Source: Favolaschia claudopus
Taxonomy: Eukaryota > Basidiomycota > Agaricomycetes > Agaricales > Mycenaceae
Direction of reading: 5' to 3'
Length of the DNA stretch: 64,000 nucleotides
Assembly: GCA_037176885.1 (NCBI GenBank)
Contig: JAWWNJ010000045.1
Span: 186,001-250,000, forward strand
The position numbers and the translations under genes are program-made. Positions 1 through 10,537 of this stretch are shown piece after piece. Under the pieces are notes generated by a model that did no database searches, was not told the origin of the DNA, and worked only from the letters and a program-made list of their open reading frames with translations. How positions within the stretch are numbered: position 1 is the first letter of the stretch; every line of letters starts with the position of its first letter.

Positions 1-354
1 GCCTGTATCGAATGCCAGCTGAGGGGAACTTAATTGAACTGGTTACTGCGTTGAGCAAGAACAAAAAATGAGACATGCAGACACAACACCTCATCCCGCT
101 AGCCGAAAAAAATGGTAGACGATTACTGGGGGCTCCAGACCGCTGGGGAATTCCCTTGTCTCGGTATCGGAACAAAAGGACAAGGGGGCAAAGGATAAAG
201 TTGGGATAAAGTACAAAGGGTGCCCCGCTTACGTAGGCATCAACGCCAATCATCGGTTTCTCCATCAAGCTAGGCTTTTGAATAACCTTTCTTCTGTCTC
301 AGTTTCTTTCATCCTCCTCTTTCACCCAAACCACCACCACCCGCCGCCGCCGCC
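1..354 (+). promoter_or_regulatory. Upstream region and 5' leader of the first CHK2-like kinase gene
   Basis: No gene is seen here. The last roughly 100 bases are pyrimidine-rich (runs of cttt, tcctcc) and pass into a ccgccg repeat directly before the start codon, giving a strong fungal/eukaryotic start context (gccATGG). The pyrimidine-rich leader is typical of basidiomycete genes without a clear TATA box. I see no convincing TATA element. Confidence 0.4.
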
Positions 355-3081
355 ATGGATGGCGACGCTTACATCGAAGACCTCACACAACCTCAGGAGG
401 ACCAGACGCAAACGCAGCCTTTGACCCAGTCCGACCCTGTCGAATCCACGGAAAAGCTTTGGGGGTACCTTCAGCCGTGTCGAAGCCTGGCTCTCCACCG
501 CGTTGAGCTTGAGAAAATTGGTCCTCAGATACCGGTAGAAGTCAAAATTGGGCGGAATCCCTCAAACCTTGTCATTTTTCCGGGATTCAAAATCAGTGAG
601 TGGCTTCACGTCGGTCAACTTTGATACCATAACGCGTACGCTGCACAGGCAACTTCCATGCTATCATAAGATGGAATGGAGAGGAAAACGCTGGCTCGGA
701 AATCATAATCGAAGACAAGTCCAGCAACGGGACCTTTGTGCGTGCGCCCACAATGCGTGATTTGACCGACTCTGAATGCACGCGTCCAGGTAAACGGCGA
801 AAAAATCGGCAAAGGCTCGCACCGTCTGTTGAAGGATGGAAATGAGATCGCATTCGGAGTGGCTACGCGGTCAATCGAACAAGACGGGCTTTATGATTAT
901 CGTAAGTCTTAGGCTATTTCGACCCTGAAGTCAGGGTGCGGTCTGGGGGCGATGTTCAGGCGACATTGAGCTACCGTGAAGTCACCCAATATTCTTGCTC
1001 TTTGCTCACCTAGAAATCATAGGCTTCATCTTCCGTGATCTCGTATCCGGCGTCGTCAAACGCGCCTTGTACAACTCGTATGACCTTTCCACCGAGCTGG
1101 GCAAAGGCTCGTTCGCGACTGTGTACAAAGCGCTGCACAAGGCTTCGGGGGAGTGGGTCGCTGTCAAAGTCATTCACGAAGTCCGTCTCCTTTCTTTGTC
1201 CATCTTGACTTGATGCTTACATGGGACTTCAGACGAAACGCCAAGCTGGTCCAACCGCGACAATCAACACTGAAGCGAAACAAGCCGCTCAGAACATCAA
1301 CACAAGTCGGGAAATCAACATCATGGAGAACCTGCGCCACCCCAATATCTGCCAACTGCGCGAGGTTTTTTGGAACGCCAATGGGAGTATCGACTTGGTA
1401 CTCGAGCTGATCGAGGGCGGCGATCTGTTGGACTTCATCTTGAAGCACGGTGGTTTGGGTGAGTCGTCGAGCGCTCGATATCGTCCAAACTGAGGACAGC
1501 TGGGTAGATGAGAACATGTCGAAACACATTACATTCCAGCTGTGTCAGGCGCTTGCCTATATCCACGAAAAGGGCATCACCCATAGAGATCTCAAGCCTG
1601 AGGTGCGTTTTCTCTTCTTACACGTTTGGTCTGGTGCCGACGTCATGCAGAACGTTCTCTTGACTGCACATAATCCGCCCATCGTCAAAGTCGCTGACTT
1701 TGGTCTCGCCAAAATTGTCGATAGCATGACCATGCTCAAGGTCTGCCAGTTTCTCCCAGTACGAAATTGAGCTTAATTATCGATCACAGACTATGTGCGG
1801 AACACCTTCGTACCTTGCTCCTGAGGTCGTTTCGCAGCACAATAATAGCGGTTACGACTCGCTCGTGGATAGTTGGAGCGTTGGCGTCATTCTTTTTTCT
1901 ATGTACGTTTTCCAGCCTTGTTCGGAGCTCTTCTGACGAGTTTGCAAAGGATCTCCAACACCACCCCGTTCATCGACTCATCTGATCAGGACCTCAGAAC
2001 GCGCATACTGACGCGGGAGATTGAATGGGGGCAGTTGGATTTAAAACCTCTTTCTGACAACGGTTCGTTTCTCTTCGCCTCTTTTGTTCACGACTGAATA
2101 GTACTTATCTATCTAGTCCACGACTTCATTCGCCGCCTCCTCGAGTTCCAACCATGCGACCGCATGAAACTCGCTGATGCGCTTCTTCACCCGTGGTTCG
2201 AGGGGTATCAGCTCTCCCATCACCTCGACTACCCGCAAGTACACGCTGATGGGCTGACGGTGTCGCGTTCGCTTTCCGGGGACGTGTCAATGCGCACCGC
2301 GGAGCAGCTGAGCTTCAACGAGTCTGTCAGCCAGGGGATTGAGCACCTCAAGCTGAATGGGAGTGCGGGTGGTTCTGGCCTTCCTCCCCCTACTTCCACG
2401 CATGAGGCAGACACTAATGGAGACGCCATGGAGGACGGGGTTGATGTTCAGTCAACACGGTCGATGACTCCCCCGGGTCTGACAGAGCTGAAAAAAGGCG
2501 GGCTGCATCGGCGTGCGGATATATTGCAGCATGCGGCGGACGCTGGGCTCAAGCCTGCTGAGCCGAGTCCGGAGATGGTGAATTATTTGAGCCAGAGCCA
2601 GGGTCAGGGATATCAGGAGGAGGAAGAAGAGGAGGAGGAGCCGGAGCCGGAGGCTGGTAGCAGCGCGTTGCCTCCGCCCCCGTTGTCGACCAGCGAGCCG
2701 CCGTCGCCCAACACTGAGTTACCGCCGCCGCCCAGCAGTGCTACGAGCAGCAATGGCAAAGGCCCAAACAAGCGTGTGCACTCGGAGCTGACGCCGCTGG
2801 CGGAGGATATGGAGGATGTCATTGGCAACGGGGTGTCGGGCGGGAGCAGCCCGTTGAGCAGCTTGTCTGATATTCCACCTGCGGAGCCGCAACGAAAGAA
2901 GGGACGAAGTACAGAGGATGGACAAACGACTAAGGCTGCTCGGGGACGACGCGGGACGGGAGCGACGACGCGGAAGGGGAGGACAAAGGCGGATTCGAAT
3001 TCCGCTGAGGAGGCACAGCAGCAGCAGCAGAGTCCTGTGGCGACGCGGCGGTCGACACGCACGAAGGCAGCCAAGTCGTAA
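355..3081 (+). CDS. chk2: CHK2/Cds1/Rad53-type checkpoint serine/threonine kinase (FHA + kinase)
   Basis: Effector kinase of the DNA-damage/replication checkpoint, expected to be activated by ATM/ATR-type kinases in the nucleus. Ten exons: 355-595, 649-737, 790-901, 1023-1180, 1233-1458, 1508-1602, 1651-1740, 1790-1902, 1950-2062, 2117-3081. All introns are GT-AG, and the frame closes to 733 residues. The N-terminus carries four TQ motifs within residues 11-25 (SQ/TQ cluster). The FHA domain (about 40-147) has GR at 66-67, SxxH at 81-84 and SNGT at 106-109. The kinase domain (about 167-440) has the glycine loop GKGSFA at 174-179, Lys196, HRDLKPEN at 301-308, DFG at 323-325 and APE at 347-349, so all catalytic residues are present. 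The C-terminal 290 residues are low complexity (acidic EEEEE run, proline-rich) and end in a basic Arg/Lys/Thr tail resembling a nuclear signal. A paralogue lies at 38888-41486. Family assignment is firm. Which paralogue is the functional orthologue is not decided by the sequence. Confidence 0.93.
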
Positions 3082-3619
3082 ATGGATGGCTTGGTCGGTG
3101 ATTCTGGAATTCTCACATCAGCTTTTTTCCCCTCTAGACTCTCGTGTTCTCCCCTCTCATCGCGCTGTGATTCCCATCCTCATCTGTGTCCTTTTTTTCT
3201 TATCCTGTATCTCGGCATCTATCTCTTCTCCACATTGGTTCTATTCACTGATCTCCATCCACAATATCCTCCGCAACACATATCCATCTCTGCATATCCC
3301 ACATACTCGCTACTCGTTATGTCTGCTACTGCACCATTATTTTATTATATCACACTGTGTACTTAGCTATCCGTCGTCGTCTGTACACCGTCTCCAAAAT
3401 TTAACATCGCTTTACAGAGCAGTTGCTCGCCCAAAAAGTCGTGCGAAAGTTAGCTTTTTTTTGCCATCACTACTCGACCAACCTACTCGGTTTAGCCGCT
3501 AGCGCCTCATCGACTGGTCTGAGTAACGAGGCCAGCCTACGCTGAACAGATCTTGTGCCTACATCGTTCCTTACAGGCTCGTTTTAGCCTCTCTTGTCTA
3601 GCGGACGTGGTTTCTCAAG
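3082..3619. other. Intergenic region between the kinase and the F-box array
   Basis: About 540 bases, pyrimidine-rich in the first half (probable 3' untranslated region of the kinase), with no supported gene. It contains the motif CGTGCGAAAG at 3440-3449, which recurs close upstream of the next two F-box genes. Confidence 0.5.
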
Positions 3620-3643
3620 ATGGTCTTTCAGATCACCTCCTTC

Positions 3644-5275
3644 ATGGAGTCGAGTCCGACGTCTCCGTTTGCCACTCAATTGCACTCCAATTACTCTGCT
3701 ACCGACGACGAAATCGTTGAACTCAAGGAACTTTTAGCAGAACCTAGTCTGCGACTGACGAAATTGGACGATGAAATTTCTGTCTTGCGTCAAAAACTGG
3801 ACAAACTGAGCAACGAGCGCGAATCGCTTGATGCTTACATTCAAAGCCACAAAGCTCTCATGTCGCCAATGCGGAGGGTTCCTCTTGACATTTTGGAGCA
3901 GATTTTCATTGCGTGTCTGCCTGCTCACCGCAACTGTGTCATGAGCGCTCAGGAGGCACCTGTGCTGCTCGGTCGGGTATGCAGCTCTTGGAGGGCTCTC
4001 GCATTCTCAGCCCCGCGGCTATGGTCTCTACTCCATATTGCTTTGCCCAACCCCGATGACTCTTCAGCTTCCCGCGATGTATGCGCCTTCAAGGTAGCGC
4101 AGCGCTTGGAGGTTGCTTCCGCCTGGCTGGGACGAGCTGGAAACTGTCCTCTGTCGGTCTCTGTGGAACGCAATGTTCACACACGATCAGCGGCGTTTAA
4201 TACCAATGCCCAGGACGATGTGCTGGAGCTTCTCGTTCCGTACGCTTCACGATGGCATGATATTTCTCTGCCTATCTCTTCTCCGGGGCACAAAACATTA
4301 TCGGAGTTGTCAGAAGACGACGTACCTCTGCTCAGATTTTTGAGCCTGTCACTGCCCCAAATCAGCTCTGAATTCGCATGGTCGCCTTCTGACATACTTC
4401 ACGCTGTCAATCTTTCGCGATTCCAGTTCGCGGGTGGCGGCGTCATTCCGTCGGGCTTACCTCTGCGGTGGAACACCTTGACAGACTTGTCACTAAGACC
4501 TTCATCTTGGAACGCCCAGCAGAACCTCACCTGTGAAACGGCGCTGGACATACTTTCCAAATGTCATGCATTAAGGAGATGTCAGCTTCTCATACAGGGT
4601 GTCGCAGAGTTCCAAGTTTTGCCGACGGATGTGACTATTCAATCCAGTTTGCTCCGCGTCTTCGAGTTGGAGTGCCCCAAAACACCAATTCGTACCTCCG
4701 GGTACTTGTTGGATCACTTTTCACACCTCGAGCTGGAAGACTTCTCTCTTCTGGGATCTGGGGATTGGGAAGATCGTGATAATATTCAAGATCTCACCTC
4801 CGCGTTGGTTCGCTGCCCACAGCTACGATCGGTCGTTATCCAAGCCGACATGTTTTCCAAACTCTTCCTAGTGGACTTGATCAGAGGTCTTCCTTCCACT
4901 GTCCAGCGTTTGAAGATGTTTGGCGTGCGTGGTTGGGACGATGATAGCCTAGACAATGATGTCTTGCAAGTTCTCGAGACCAGTGCAGATCGTCCAGTTG
5001 GGTGCCCAGGGCTGCGCCAGCTCATTCTGCAAGGTGTTCACCTCATCACCGACGACGCGCTTTTGCACTTCACCGTTTCGCGGTCCCCCACGCTCAGACT
5101 TCTGGACGTAACGTTTTCGCGGGAAAGACAAGTCGATATCCTGCCGAACCTACAACAATTTATCGACGCTGGTTTGGAGATTCATTTGAGGTACCCTCCG
5201 CGAAAACCCGCCTTCCCCCTGTTTTCACCTTGGCAGGGATTGCCTGACTCTGCCTCATATTCCTTACGACATTGA
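3644..5275 (+). CDS. F-box protein with N-terminal coiled coil, tandem copy 1
   Basis: Single-exon gene. An upstream in-frame ATG exists at 3620, but 3644 (MESSPTSPF) aligns with the starts of the two paralogues and is preferred, giving 543 residues. A heptad-like coiled coil follows (LRLTKLDDEISVLRQKL, continuing to ERESL). An F-box then begins near residue 80 with RRVPLDILEQIFIACLP and continues through CSSWRALA...PRLWS, a pattern common in large Agaricomycete F-box families. The rest is leucine-rich with LRR-like spacing and ends in a conserved block, RERQVDIL ... FSPWQGLPD. By family knowledge the F-box would bind Skp1 in an SCF ubiquitin ligase and the leucine-rich part would choose the substrate. 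The substrate is unknown. It lies 371 bases upstream of copy 2 on the same strand. Confidence 0.87.
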   Translation: MESSPTSPFATQLHSNYSATDDEIVELKELLAEPSLRLTKLDDEISVLRQKLDKLSNERESLDAYIQSHKALMSPMRRVPLDILEQIFIACLPAHRNCVMSAQEAPVLLGRVCSSWRALAFSAPRLWSLLHIALPNPDDSSASRDVCAFKVAQRLEVASAWLGRAGNCPLSVSVERNVHTRSAAFNTNAQDDVLELLVPYASRWHDISLPISSPGHKTLSELSEDDVPLLRFLSLSLPQISSEFAWSPSDILHAVNLSRFQFAGGGVIPSGLPLRWNTLTDLSLRPSSWNAQQNLTCETALDILSKCHALRRCQLLIQGVAEFQVLPTDVTIQSSLLRVFELECPKTPIRTSGYLLDHFSHLELEDFSLLGSGDWEDRDNIQDLTSALVRCPQLRSVVIQADMFSKLFLVDLIRGLPSTVQRLKMFGVRGWDDDSLDNDVLQVLETSADRPVGCPGLRQLILQGVHLITDDALLHFTVSRSPTLRLLDVTFSRERQVDILPNLQQFIDAGLEIHLRYPPRKPAFPLFSPWQGLPDSASYSLRH

Positions 5276-5646
5276 AAAGCAATGACGGAGCGTTGGGTCC
5301 ACAACATGCATTCTTTTTCCGCTCCCAGTCTAGGGCACACCAACTGAGAGGTCAATGACCAGCAGACATGAGATTGGGCTTGATCAGCTTCTGAAAGCTG
5401 GTCCTTGTCTAGGTGACCGATTCCCAGAATTTTCGGAAATCGTACTGTACATTCTTCCGGAGCGTCCTTTCTTTCCCCAGTACTTCGAGTCGCAGTATTC
5501 GTGATCATATGGTTGTTACAATATCGCTGCTAGTGTACCCCACATTGTAATGGCTATCAACCTCCGCACATCGTTCGGAGCGATGTTTTGTATGTGCCTC
5601 GAATAATCGTGCGAAAATCATCAATTGCCTCCTGGATTCTACCATC
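5276..5646. other. Spacer between F-box copies 1 and 2
   Basis: No gene is supported in this spacer. It holds the end of transcription of copy 1 and the promoter of copy 2, including the conserved box at 5608-5623. Confidence 0.4.
5608..5623 (+). promoter_or_regulatory. Conserved promoter-proximal box of the F-box array (copy 2)
   Basis: CGTGCGAAAATCATCA lies 39 bases before the ATG of copy 2. The same box with one change lies 32 bases before copy 3, and its core CGTGCGAAA also occurs about 200 bases before copy 1. It may be a transcription start or factor site, or merely a remnant of the duplication. Confidence 0.35.
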
Positions 5647-7248
5647 ATGCAGTCTCCGTTCGCCTCTCGATTACACACGAATTACTGCGCCAGCGACGAT
5701 GAAATTCCTGAATTGAAGGAGCTCTTAGTTGAACCTTGTCTGCGGTTAGCGAAATTGGACGGTGAAATCCTGGCTTTGCGTCAAAAACTGGATGGACTCG
5801 TCGGGGAGCGCGAGTCGCTCGACGCTTACATTCAGAGCCACCAAGCTCTCATGTCGCCCATCCGGAGGATTCCTCTCGACCTTCTGGAGCAGATCTTTAT
5901 AGCGTGTCTGCCTGCCCATAGGAACTGCGTCATGAGCGCTCAGGAAGCGCCTGTTCTGCTGGGTCGAATATGCAGCTCATGGCGGGCGCTCTCACTCTCA
6001 GCGCCACGACTCTGGTCCCGACTTCATATTGTCTTGCCACCACCCGATCATGAGTCGCTGTCTCGCGATCGTGATATTTTCGCCGCGAAGACAGCGCAGC
6101 GCTTGGAGGTTGCTTCCACCTGGCTAGGACGAACTGGAATCTGTCCTCTTTCCATCTCTGTAGAACGAAAATTTCACCCAAACTTAAGTAACTTGCGGGA
6201 AGATCTGCTAGAACTTCTTATTCCCTATGCTTCACGATGGCAACATCTTAGTTTGGTTCTCCCTTTTCCGGGGCTCAAAAGGTTGTCGATGCTATCCGAG
6301 AACGATGTGCCTCTTCTCATGTCTCTGAGCCTCTCGACGCCCGACGTTGATCCCGAGTTCACTTGGTCGCCGGCTGGCATCCTTTATGCCCCCAATCTCT
6401 CGAAATTTGAATTCGCGGGTTCCGGTATCATCCCTTCGGCTTTGCCACTGCGGTGGAACACTCTGACGGAGTTGTCGCTCAGAGTTTCATCCTGGAACCC
6501 TCGTCAAAATTTGACCTGCGAAATGGCGTTGTTCATCCTATCCAGATGCCATACACTGCGAAAATGCCAGCTCTTCATAAAAGGTGTCTCAGAGTCTCAA
6601 GTTTTGACGACAAATGCCGTCGTTTCCTCTTCATTCCTCCGCGCCCTCGAATTGCATTGCGACAAAGCTCCCCTTCGTACTCATGAGTACCTGTTAAATC
6701 ACTTTTCCCACTTCGAGGTGGAGGAGCTTACTTTTCGTGGATCTCACGATCGGGAGGAGCGTCAGGATGTTCAAAGCATTACTGCTGTCTTGGCCCGTTC
6801 CGCACGCCTGCGATCCCTCGTCGTGCAAGTCGCCATATTTTCCAAGTTGGCTTTCATGGACTTTCTTCGACGTCTTCCGTCCACCATCCAGTGTTTGGAA
6901 ATCCTAGACACAGCTGAATGGAATAGGAATAATGTTCTGGATGACGAAGCGTTGCAGATCTTCGAAGCCTCCTCGGTTGTGCCAGTGTGCCCAGCGCTGC
7001 AAGAAATCAACATAGCTCATACGCGACTCATAACCGATGACGCGCTCTCGCAATTCATCGTTTCGCGCTCGCCGACTCTCAGGCTTGTGGACATAACTTT
7101 CTCGCGAGAGCGACAAGTCGATATCCTGCCGAGCCTACAACAATTCATTAGGGCTGGCCTGAAGATATCTTTGAGGTATCCTCCGAATCCAGCCCATCCC
7201 CCGTTTTCGCCTTGGCAGGGATTGCCTGACGCCTCATCTTCCTGGTAA
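5647..7248 (+). CDS. F-box protein with N-terminal coiled coil, tandem copy 2
   Basis: Single-exon gene of 533 residues starting MQSPFASRL. The order matches copy 1: short leader (NYCASDDEIPELKEL), coiled coil (LDGEILALRQKLDGL), F-box from about residue 75 (RRIPLDLLEQIFIACLP ... CSSWRALS), leucine-rich C-terminal part, and terminal block RERQVDILPSL ... FSPWQGLPD. The segment AHRNCVMSAQEAPVLLGR after the F-box helix is the same in all three copies, while the leucine-rich part diverges more, as expected if substrate binding has diversified. Probable SCF adaptor; substrate unknown. No frame breaks. Confidence 0.87.
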   Translation: MQSPFASRLHTNYCASDDEIPELKELLVEPCLRLAKLDGEILALRQKLDGLVGERESLDAYIQSHQALMSPIRRIPLDLLEQIFIACLPAHRNCVMSAQEAPVLLGRICSSWRALSLSAPRLWSRLHIVLPPPDHESLSRDRDIFAAKTAQRLEVASTWLGRTGICPLSISVERKFHPNLSNLREDLLELLIPYASRWQHLSLVLPFPGLKRLSMLSENDVPLLMSLSLSTPDVDPEFTWSPAGILYAPNLSKFEFAGSGIIPSALPLRWNTLTELSLRVSSWNPRQNLTCEMALFILSRCHTLRKCQLFIKGVSESQVLTTNAVVSSSFLRALELHCDKAPLRTHEYLLNHFSHFEVEELTFRGSHDREERQDVQSITAVLARSARLRSLVVQVAIFSKLAFMDFLRRLPSTIQCLEILDTAEWNRNNVLDDEALQIFEASSVVPVCPALQEINIAHTRLITDDALSQFIVSRSPTLRLVDITFSRERQVDILPSLQQFIRAGLKISLRYPPNPAHPPFSPWQGLPDASSSW

Positions 7249-7562
7249 TATCGACAAACGATCACGAAAATGTATGTTTTATTCCACTCACAATCTGGGG
7301 CAACGGTAGTACGTCGGCGAATCCGAAACAGCCCAATCGCAGGAATTCCGCTGAAGCAGCTTCTTTCAAACCTATGAAACCGATTTCTCACCATTTTCCA
7401 CAACTTACGAAAAATCGCGCATCCCCTCCGGAGCATCGTTTCTTCGCTACGCGTAGTATTCGCCTTGTATCACGCGTCGTAATAATTATCGGACTTTACA
7501 TGGTCTGAGTGAATTTCTGATCTGCGAACTCGTGCGAAAATTATCATCTTCTACATCCTACC
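7249..7562. other. Spacer between F-box copies 2 and 3
   Basis: Just over 300 bases with no supported gene. Its distal end carries the conserved upstream box at 7531-7546. Confidence 0.4.
7531..7546 (+). promoter_or_regulatory. Conserved promoter-proximal box of the F-box array (copy 3)
   Basis: CGTGCGAAAATTATCA lies 32 bases before the first ATG of copy 3 and differs at one base from the box before copy 2. Both are followed by a similar CTACCAT just before the start codon. The conservation shows that the promoter-proximal region was duplicated with the gene. Confidence 0.35.
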
Positions 7563-9242
7563 ATGATGCAGTCTTTGTCGAGTCCATTCGCCTCTCGGTT
7601 GCACTCAAATTACTGCGCCAGTGACGATGAGATTCCTGAACTTAAGGAGCTTCTAGCAGAACCTAGTCTGCGACTGGCGAAATTGGAAAGTGAAATCCTG
7701 GCTTTGCGTCAAAAACTGGATCGACTCGTCGAGGAGCGCGACTCGCTCGATACATACATCGAGCGTCACAACGCTCTAATGGCCCCCATCCGCCGAATGC
7801 CCCACGACGTACTCGAGCAGATCTTCATAGCGTGTCTGCCTGCTCACCGCAACTGCGTGATGAGCGCGCAGGAGGCGCCTGTTCTTCTCGGTCGAATCTG
7901 TAGCTCGTGGAGATCACTCTCGCTTGCCACGCCGCGACTGTGGTGTCGACTTCATATTGTTTTACCCAATTCCGATCGGTCGCCATCTTTTCCAGACCTA
8001 TGTATTTCCAAGATAGCCCAGCGCCTGGAGGTCGCCTCCACCTGGCTCACGCGTTCGGGCGATTGTCCTCTGTCAATCTCTCTCGAACGCAATCTCTATC
8101 CGGGCTCGGATCTTGACCCGCAGGAGAAATTTCTGGAACTTCTTACCCGTCACATCTTGCGATGGCAAAATATGCGTCTGTCGCTCACTTGGCAGGGAGG
8201 CCAAAGATTGTCAGAGCTTTCCGAGAACGATGCTCCGTTGCTTGCGTCCTTGGACCTGTCACTTCCTTCTTCCGAGGATGCATGGACTTGGTCCCCGTCC
8301 AGCATCCTCCATACCCCCAGTCTTTCAAGATTCGGTTTCTTTGTCTCCTGCAAACATCCTTGGAATTTGCCACTACGGTGGAGCAATCTGACGGATCTGC
8401 TCCTCAGATTTTCTTCGTGGGACGGTCAATCCGGATTTGATTGTCGGACGGCACAGGACATCGTTTCCAGATGCCATATGCTGCAAAGATGTAAATTCAT
8501 TTTCGAGGGTATTTCGGCGTTTTCACCGCCGGACAATATGAGTTACTCATCGTCTCTTCGTGTCCTCGAGTTGCAATGCTACAGAAGCCCAATCCGCACA
8601 TCTGGCTACCTATTCAAACATCTCTCACTCCCCAGACTGCGGGAATTCAAACTTATTGGGAGCCAGGATTCGGACGATCCCCAAGATGGCGACCTTGGGG
8701 GCTTGACTTCCACCTTGGTTTCTTGCGCAAGTCTAGAAACAATCCTCATTCAGGTTGAAGTATTCACCAAGCCAGCTTTGATATTCTTCCTCGAAAGCCT
8801 CCCCTCTACCGTCCAGTGCTTGGAGTTTATCGCGCCATCACTAGGCTGGGAGCAGCATAGCCTGGACGACGATGTCCTTCAAGTTCTTGAGGCTGGCTTG
8901 GGTCATCCGGTTGCGTGCCCAGCGCTACGAGAACTGACCATAAACGTCGCTCATCTTTTATCCGACGATGCGCTCTGCCGCTTTGTTGTTTCACGGGCGC
9001 CAACTCTGAGGCGTGTCCATATCACGTTTCTGCGAGAGAAACAGGTTGATATTCTTACGAGGCTGCAATCGTTCATAGCAGCTGGTCTCGAGATCTGCGT
9101 TGAATATCGGGATCCACCTGCCCTGATTCATCCTCGTTTTTCCCCTTGGGAGGGGTTATGCGACTATGACTCAGATCCGCTGACTCTATCTTCAGATTCT
9201 CAAGATTCAAGGGGATGGCGATTAAGCAGTTACGGTGGATAG
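7563..9242 (+). CDS. F-box protein with N-terminal coiled coil, tandem copy 3
   Basis: Single-exon gene of 559 residues. Two adjacent ATGs (7563, 7566) are both possible starts. Layout as in copies 1 and 2: coiled coil (LESEILALRQKLDRL), F-box (RRMPHDVLEQIFIACLP, CSSWRSLS), leucine-rich body, terminal block REKQVDIL ... FSPWEGL. It differs in a longer C-terminal extension rich in Ser/Asp (DSDPLTLSSDSQDS). Probable SCF ubiquitin-ligase adaptor, substrate unknown. It is followed at once by remnants of a kinase gene on the opposite strand. Confidence 0.87.
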   Translation: MMQSLSSPFASRLHSNYCASDDEIPELKELLAEPSLRLAKLESEILALRQKLDRLVEERDSLDTYIERHNALMAPIRRMPHDVLEQIFIACLPAHRNCVMSAQEAPVLLGRICSSWRSLSLATPRLWCRLHIVLPNSDRSPSFPDLCISKIAQRLEVASTWLTRSGDCPLSISLERNLYPGSDLDPQEKFLELLTRHILRWQNMRLSLTWQGGQRLSELSENDAPLLASLDLSLPSSEDAWTWSPSSILHTPSLSRFGFFVSCKHPWNLPLRWSNLTDLLLRFSSWDGQSGFDCRTAQDIVSRCHMLQRCKFIFEGISAFSPPDNMSYSSSLRVLELQCYRSPIRTSGYLFKHLSLPRLREFKLIGSQDSDDPQDGDLGGLTSTLVSCASLETILIQVEVFTKPALIFFLESLPSTVQCLEFIAPSLGWEQHSLDDDVLQVLEAGLGHPVACPALRELTINVAHLLSDDALCRFVVSRAPTLRRVHITFLREKQVDILTRLQSFIAAGLEICVEYRDPPALIHPRFSPWEGLCDYDSDPLTLSSDSQDSRGWRLSSYGG

Positions 9243-9325
9243 ACTCTATCTTCGCATTATATTGACTGCTGTGTTCCGCGATCTTGCTAGTTGTGTATTG
9301 CCTAGACTTATGGATAGAGTATATT

Positions 9326-9761
9326 AGGATGCATGGGCCGGTGGTATACCAGCCACTTGTGCTACAGGGCAACAGCCAAAGTGTATCGAAGATTGGGATC
9401 GGGATTAAGCAGCTTGGGGAGGATATCGAATCCTAAGACGAGTCAGCATCAGAAGAACAATCGTGAGCAAGCAAAACAATTGCCGCACCGTGTTCACTGA
9501 GCCTCGCACTCTCACGCAGATCGTCCCATCGGAACGCCGAATTTCAGTTTCAGGGAAAGTGCGTCCCACGAAGGGAGCGTTTTCGAGGAGGAGCTTGTTG
9601 GAGTGGGGAGGAAATCAGGGTGCGTCAGCGGTGTTGATTGTTTGGCGGTGCACATACATTTCGATGAGAATAACCGCTGCGCTCCAGCTGTCCGTCCGAC
9701 AGTCGTAGCCGGGCGGGGGCTGCCGCAGCATCTTGGGCGACATATAGTCGAATTTCGTAAG
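9326..9761 (-). pseudogene. Relic of a CHK2-like kinase (C-terminal half of the kinase domain)
   Basis: Reading the minus strand gives pieces in the order of the last third of a kinase domain. First is YMSPKML ... YDCRTDSWSAAVILIEM (about 9750-9655), matching the APE and DSWS regions of both CHK2-like genes here. Next is APFVGRTF (about 9585-9560), where the intact gene has TPFID. Last is FDILPKLLNPDPNLRYTLAVAL (9432-9365) followed by HKWLVYHRP, matching the H-P-W end of the domain. The intact genes have intron boundaries at the same places. The reading is broken: an in-frame TAG lies at 9364-9362, the APE glutamate is Lys, and the ATP-binding half, FHA domain and tail are missing. It is a decayed third copy in opposite orientation. 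Confidence 0.7.
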
Positions 9762-10445
9762 TCTGAGCTGCGGCTCTGCATCTGGGATACGGATTGCCCA
9801 TTATTGAGTTGGTCCCCTGGGCAAATGAAGTTGCCCCGGGAAGCCTCTCGACATGGATCTCGTAGACCAAGCTGGCATTACACTGTAATTACTTGACTTT
9901 ATAATTACTTATTTTGATTTTTTGCGTGGTGTGCATGAAGGCATCGATCAAACCGCTCAAGGACAAGGTGTGAACAACTCGCGGTAGAGCGAAGTCAAGG
10001 TTCTATGTTCGAAGTTGGTGTTAAAAGCAAAGTTAGAAGAGTCAAGGGAGGTCAAGGATCAGAATCGGCCGGGCTTGAAGAGGCTTGAAGTTGGCTTCAA
10101 GAGAGCGCGTGTCTTATTTGCTCTCTATCCTCATCTTTCTGTCGGCTTTGACTGAGACTCAGACTGTGAATTCCTTCAGTGCTCCTCCCGTTAATGCAGA
10201 CTCACACTAGTGGGACTCTAGAAGAATATTTAGCTGGCCCAGCTGTGCCGGTAGCTCCGAATCCAAGCGCTGCGCGTGTGCATGCCACTTGCATGCACCA
10301 GTGTACCCATTATCCTCGAATTCAACGATGCTAGGACCAATTATATACGAATCATGCCAGGGTTACCTGCACGAGCAGGCGCTAGCGACAGTAAAGACTG
10401 AAGACGGTGAATTATTGTATGCAGGATTTTCATTGGAGTTCGCTA

Positions 10446-10537
10446 TTACAGCTGTTCCGGAAATTCTTGCCGTAGAGTAGAAGTGTGACAAACAATTAAA
10501 TTAATTCGGAAAACTCTGAAAACTCTCGTCCCCCTCA
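10446..10537 (+). repeat. Left arm of a 92-bp inverted repeat
   Basis: Begins TTACAGCTGTTCCGG and is the reverse complement of 11424-11515 with about three mismatches over 92 bases. The arms are 886 bases apart, so the whole unit is 1,070 bp. Its form suggests a foldback or non-autonomous DNA element, or a local inverted duplication. No clear target-site duplication is seen at the outer edges. Confidence 0.8.

Noticed and set aside
2613..3116. 167-codon minus-strand open frame
   Set aside because: Antisense of the acidic/proline-rich tail of the first CHK2-like kinase; serine-rich composition follows from that.
9512..9896. Plus- and minus-strand frames of 80-97 codons
   Set aside because: The minus-strand signal is explained by the decayed kinase, which runs in a different frame from these ORFs; they are shadows.
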